A stretch of 64,000 nucleotides of DNA from contig CAZAIB010000012.1 in the NCBI GenBank assembly GCA_964485095.1, positions 26,225 through 90,224 of the forward strand, in the 5' to 3' direction. Shown piece by piece: positions 62,117 to 64,000 of the stretch (positions within the stretch are counted from its first letter, which is position 1; each line of letters opens with the position of its first letter). The DNA comes from CAYNWT01 sp964485095 (GTDB lineage: Bacteria; Planctomycetota; Planctomycetia; Planctomycetales; Planctomycetaceae). Under the pieces are notes generated by a model, which did no database searches, had not been told where the DNA came from, and saw only the letters and a list, made by a program, of their open reading frames with translations. The position numbers and the translations under genes were made by a program.

Positions 62117-63553
62117 ATGAGAACTCGATTCACCTGCGCCCTGATCTTTGGCCTGAGTTGTTCCGGCATGGCTGCCGGTCAGGAACAAACAACCGATGCG
62201 AAACCAGCCAGGGAACGAGCGGCGGGGCAGGAAGCAAAGGTGGTTCCTGACCAGGAGGCTACTGAAGCTGAAGAAATGACTGAAGAAGAGTACGAGCAGG
62301 CTATGGCGGCGGCGGTCTTCGACAACTCCAGCATGGTCGAACAGGCTGTGGCCAAAGAACTTGCCTACCTCAAGAAGGTGACCAAACTGGATGACGGAGT
62401 CATCGCCGGGCTCAAGTTGGGAATGAAGCCATTCATTAAGAAGGAAGCTGGAAGGCAGGGCCAGATGTTTGGGATACCAAGCATGGTTAGCCCCAGCTTG
62501 CTTAAGGCAATTGCAAACGCGGCCGAGCAGGTGGTGCCGGATAAGAAATTGTACTCAGTCTACCGAGAGGACATCGATTTGCGTCTTCGCTTTGATGAAG
62601 AAGCAGCAGTCGGAGCGTTTATTCAGACACTTGGAAGCATGGTCGGACTAACTACCTCTCAGAGGCCTGTATGCGAGAAGCTAGCGAGAAAGCTGTACAA
62701 GCAGGGCACGATTAATGGTGCGACATTTCTTTTCTCTCAGGGCTCTCTTGGGCCGGTGGTTAAGGCAGCCGATCTGAAAACTGTTCTGACTGAAAAACAA
62801 CTGAAGTACTTCAAAGAATTCAATTCGGGGCAAGGGACTGCTTTCATGTTACAGCCCACAAAAGAGGATCAGTCTGCAGAGCAACACCGCGAGGAACTGG
62901 TTGGAAACCTACGCAAAGTTATCGCGATGAAGATCGACCAGGTGGACGGCGAATTCAAACTCGATGCCCAGCAGAGACGAAAACTGGAACTAGTTGGCAA
63001 GAGCATCATTTCGAAGACGGTGGCGAAACGGTTGCAGGCCGAAGTTGAGTACAAGCAATGGATAGCGGCCATGCAGCCTGGAAACGCTGGCTTCGAACAA
63101 CCTGATCCTGAGATGATGACACTGGCAACAGCGGGCCCCGTCCAGCTATTCGAGAACCAGGCCGAACGATGGGACAAGTATGTCACCGGGGCTTTGGATG
63201 ACAAACAGAAGGCGACCTGGAAGGCAATGAAAAAGTCGCAGGCTTCCGCGGTTCGTGATTCTTTGTGCTACATGTTGGTCAAGGCGTTCGGAGCGCAATT
63301 GAACCTGACCGGAAAGCAACAAGCAGCGACCCACAAGCTCATGTCGACTCACCTTGGACCGGTGACTTCAGGTGGCATTAACAGTGTGGGCATGATGGAC
63401 AGCTATCGCGGCTTACTGGACATCAAAGATGATGACTTCGTTGAAGCGATGGGTGACGACAACTGGCAAACCTTTAAGCCACAGATGGATCAGTTGAAAC
63501 AGCAAATTGAGATGATGGATCAGAAGAAGGAGGATGAAGAAGCCGACGAGTGA
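62117..63553 (+). CDS. Secreted helical protein, unknown function
   Basis: A 478-residue protein with a signal peptide (MRTRFTCALIFGLSCSGMAA). An acidic Glu/Ala-rich start (EATEAEEMTEEEYEQAM) is followed by a mainly helical chain. Segments such as FKLDAQQRRKLELVGKSI and LNLTGKQQAATHKLM resemble the LTxxQ-type helices of Spy/CpxP-like envelope proteins, but this is only a local likeness. The C-terminus is acidic (KKEDEEADE). It is divergent from the S9 peptidase gene, with 186 nt between the starts. Confidence 0.65.
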   Translation: MRTRFTCALIFGLSCSGMAAGQEQTTDAKPARERAAGQEAKVVPDQEATEAEEMTEEEYEQAMAAAVFDNSSMVEQAVAKELAYLKKVTKLDDGVIAGLKLGMKPFIKKEAGRQGQMFGIPSMVSPSLLKAIANAAEQVVPDKKLYSVYREDIDLRLRFDEEAAVGAFIQTLGSMVGLTTSQRPVCEKLARKLYKQGTINGATFLFSQGSLGPVVKAADLKTVLTEKQLKYFKEFNSGQGTAFMLQPTKEDQSAEQHREELVGNLRKVIAMKIDQVDGEFKLDAQQRRKLELVGKSIISKTVAKRLQAEVEYKQWIAAMQPGNAGFEQPDPEMMTLATAGPVQLFENQAERWDKYVTGALDDKQKATWKAMKKSQASAVRDSLCYMLVKAFGAQLNLTGKQQAATHKLMSTHLGPVTSGGINSVGMMDSYRGLLDIKDDDFVEAMGDDNWQTFKPQMDQLKQQIEMMDQKKEDEEADE

Positions 63554-63601
63554 ACTGGTCAACGTGTAGCCGGTTCACGAACCTCACGTGTCCGGACGGA
63601 A

Positions 63602-64000
63602 TCAATCGATTCGCCGTCTGCGTTTCTGCGAACGAGCGATGAAGAAGTACAGCAGAATGGGGATGCCCAGCAGCCATCCGAAACGCAACAAGCTGCGAAG
63701 CGTCTGAGACTGCGCATTTACCGTTCTGTTGTCGTTCTTTGTATCCTGGTCACTACGTGAATCAGCTAGCGGAACCTCTGGCAGTGCGTCGATGAACTGA
63801 TCGAACACTGCATTGTATTGGTCCGTTGGATAATCGTTGTGGCCGCCGCCACGTACGGTGAAGAAGTCTTTTTTACCGGCAGCAGCATCGTAGAGGGCCC
63901 GCCCCTGAGAGAGCGGAATTAGTCTGTCCCGATCACCGTGGCTGATTAGAGCGCATTTCATTTTCGAGTAGCGCCAGGCAGGCAAATAGATTAGTTTTGG
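63602..64000 (-). CDS. Alpha/beta hydrolase, C-terminal part, with membrane anchor
   Basis: The frame runs off the window end, so only about 132 C-terminal residues are seen. They show the end of an alpha/beta hydrolase of the BEM46/dienelactone-hydrolase type: the acid-residue motif ISHGDRDRLIPLSQGRALYD and the catalytic histidine in VRGGGHNDY. A single membrane span (LLGIPILLYFFIAR) and a basic tail (SQKRRRRID) close the protein, which is not usual for this family. The nucleophile lies outside the window. A weak hairpin (TGAACTGG/CCGGTTCA, 63551-63577) separates it from the convergent gene. Confidence 0.8.
   Translation of the reverse strand, partial: PKLIYLPAWRYSKMKCALISHGDRDRLIPLSQGRALYDAAAGKKDFFTVRGGGHNDYPTDQYNAVFDQFIDALPEVPLADSRSDQDTKNDNRTVNAQSQTLRSLLRFGWLLGIPILLYFFIARSQKRRRRID

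Noticed and set aside
1..64000. CRISPR arrays, tRNA and rRNA genes
   Set aside because: No regularly spaced direct repeats and no tRNA-like cloverleaf or rRNA core sequence were noticed by eye. A tRNAscan and rRNA model search would settle it.

Overview
The window reads as chromosome of a planctomycete of moderate GC content. Family content points that way: a GEVED/FG-GAP surface protein, PQQ-like propellers, a secreted cytochrome of the planctomycete type, a Tat-exported Gfo/Idh/MocA oxidoreductase, an ECF sigma factor next to a Ser/Thr kinase fused to a formylglycine-generating-enzyme (SUMF1) domain, a giant TPR-CHAT protein, and many secreted proteins of unknown function. Genus is not assigned. 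No rRNA, tRNA, CRISPR array, prophage or origin was recognised.

Layout. 1-5.4 kb: end of a large surface protein, a secreted amidohydrolase with a CIA30-like tail, a small HEXXH protein, a PQQ-propeller remnant and two secreted cysteine-rich proteins. 5.4-9.6 kb (minus): a 1103-residue fusion of a GHMP/fucokinase-like domain with a UDPGP-type nucleotidyltransferase, and a degenerate GalU-like protein. 9.7-22.4 kb (minus): a co-directional cluster, in transcription order a di-heme cytochrome, a 450-residue exported protein, a 1725-residue SH3/TPR/CHAT lipoprotein candidate, an ECF sigma factor and the kinase-SUMF1 protein. 22.6-26.6 kb: a small secreted protein, a Gfo/Idh/MocA protein, an AhpD-like gene with an in-frame TGA that looks like selenocysteine, and a PaaK-like ligase. 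26.6-30.8 kb: a scarred region with inverted repeats, a truncated transposase and a duplicated gene leader. 30.8-36.7 kb: PQQ propeller, SNF2 helicase with a coupled small gene, and MurJ. 36.8-41.8 kb: a sugar ABC operon (binding protein, ATPase, permease) convergent with an inositol-monophosphatase-like gene. 41.9-46 kb: a basic protein, the threonine-catabolic pair tdh-kbl with a divergent XRE-cupin regulator, and a VOC protein. 46.2-55.1 kb: HEAT protein, a CobA-HemD fusion, KatG, RuvB and a long TPR protein. 55.8-64 kb: membrane, ankyrin and secreted proteins, an S9 peptidase, and the end of an alpha/beta hydrolase.

The two strongest observations are these. (1) The AhpD-family gene at 24745-25284 carries TGA exactly where the second cysteine of the CxxC redox motif belongs. 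A hairpin with a GGTCT loop follows 18 nt after the TGA, the spacing and loop of the E. coli fdhF SECIS. (2) The sugar-binding lipoprotein at 36846-37952 appears circularly permuted: the block normally at the C-terminus sits directly behind the signal peptide and the normally N-terminal block follows. Its partner permease carries a soluble insertion of about 160 residues, which suggests an atypical uptake system.

Other working groups: tdh and kbl (threonine to glycine plus acetyl-CoA) with an adjacent regulator and a glyoxalase-fold protein that could relate to aminoacetone/methylglyoxal; CobA-HemD divergent from KatG (tetrapyrrole supply beside a heme enzyme); and the sigma factor/kinase/CHAT group, which looks like envelope signalling with a caspase-like protease. 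All assignments come from reading the sequence; no database search was possible.
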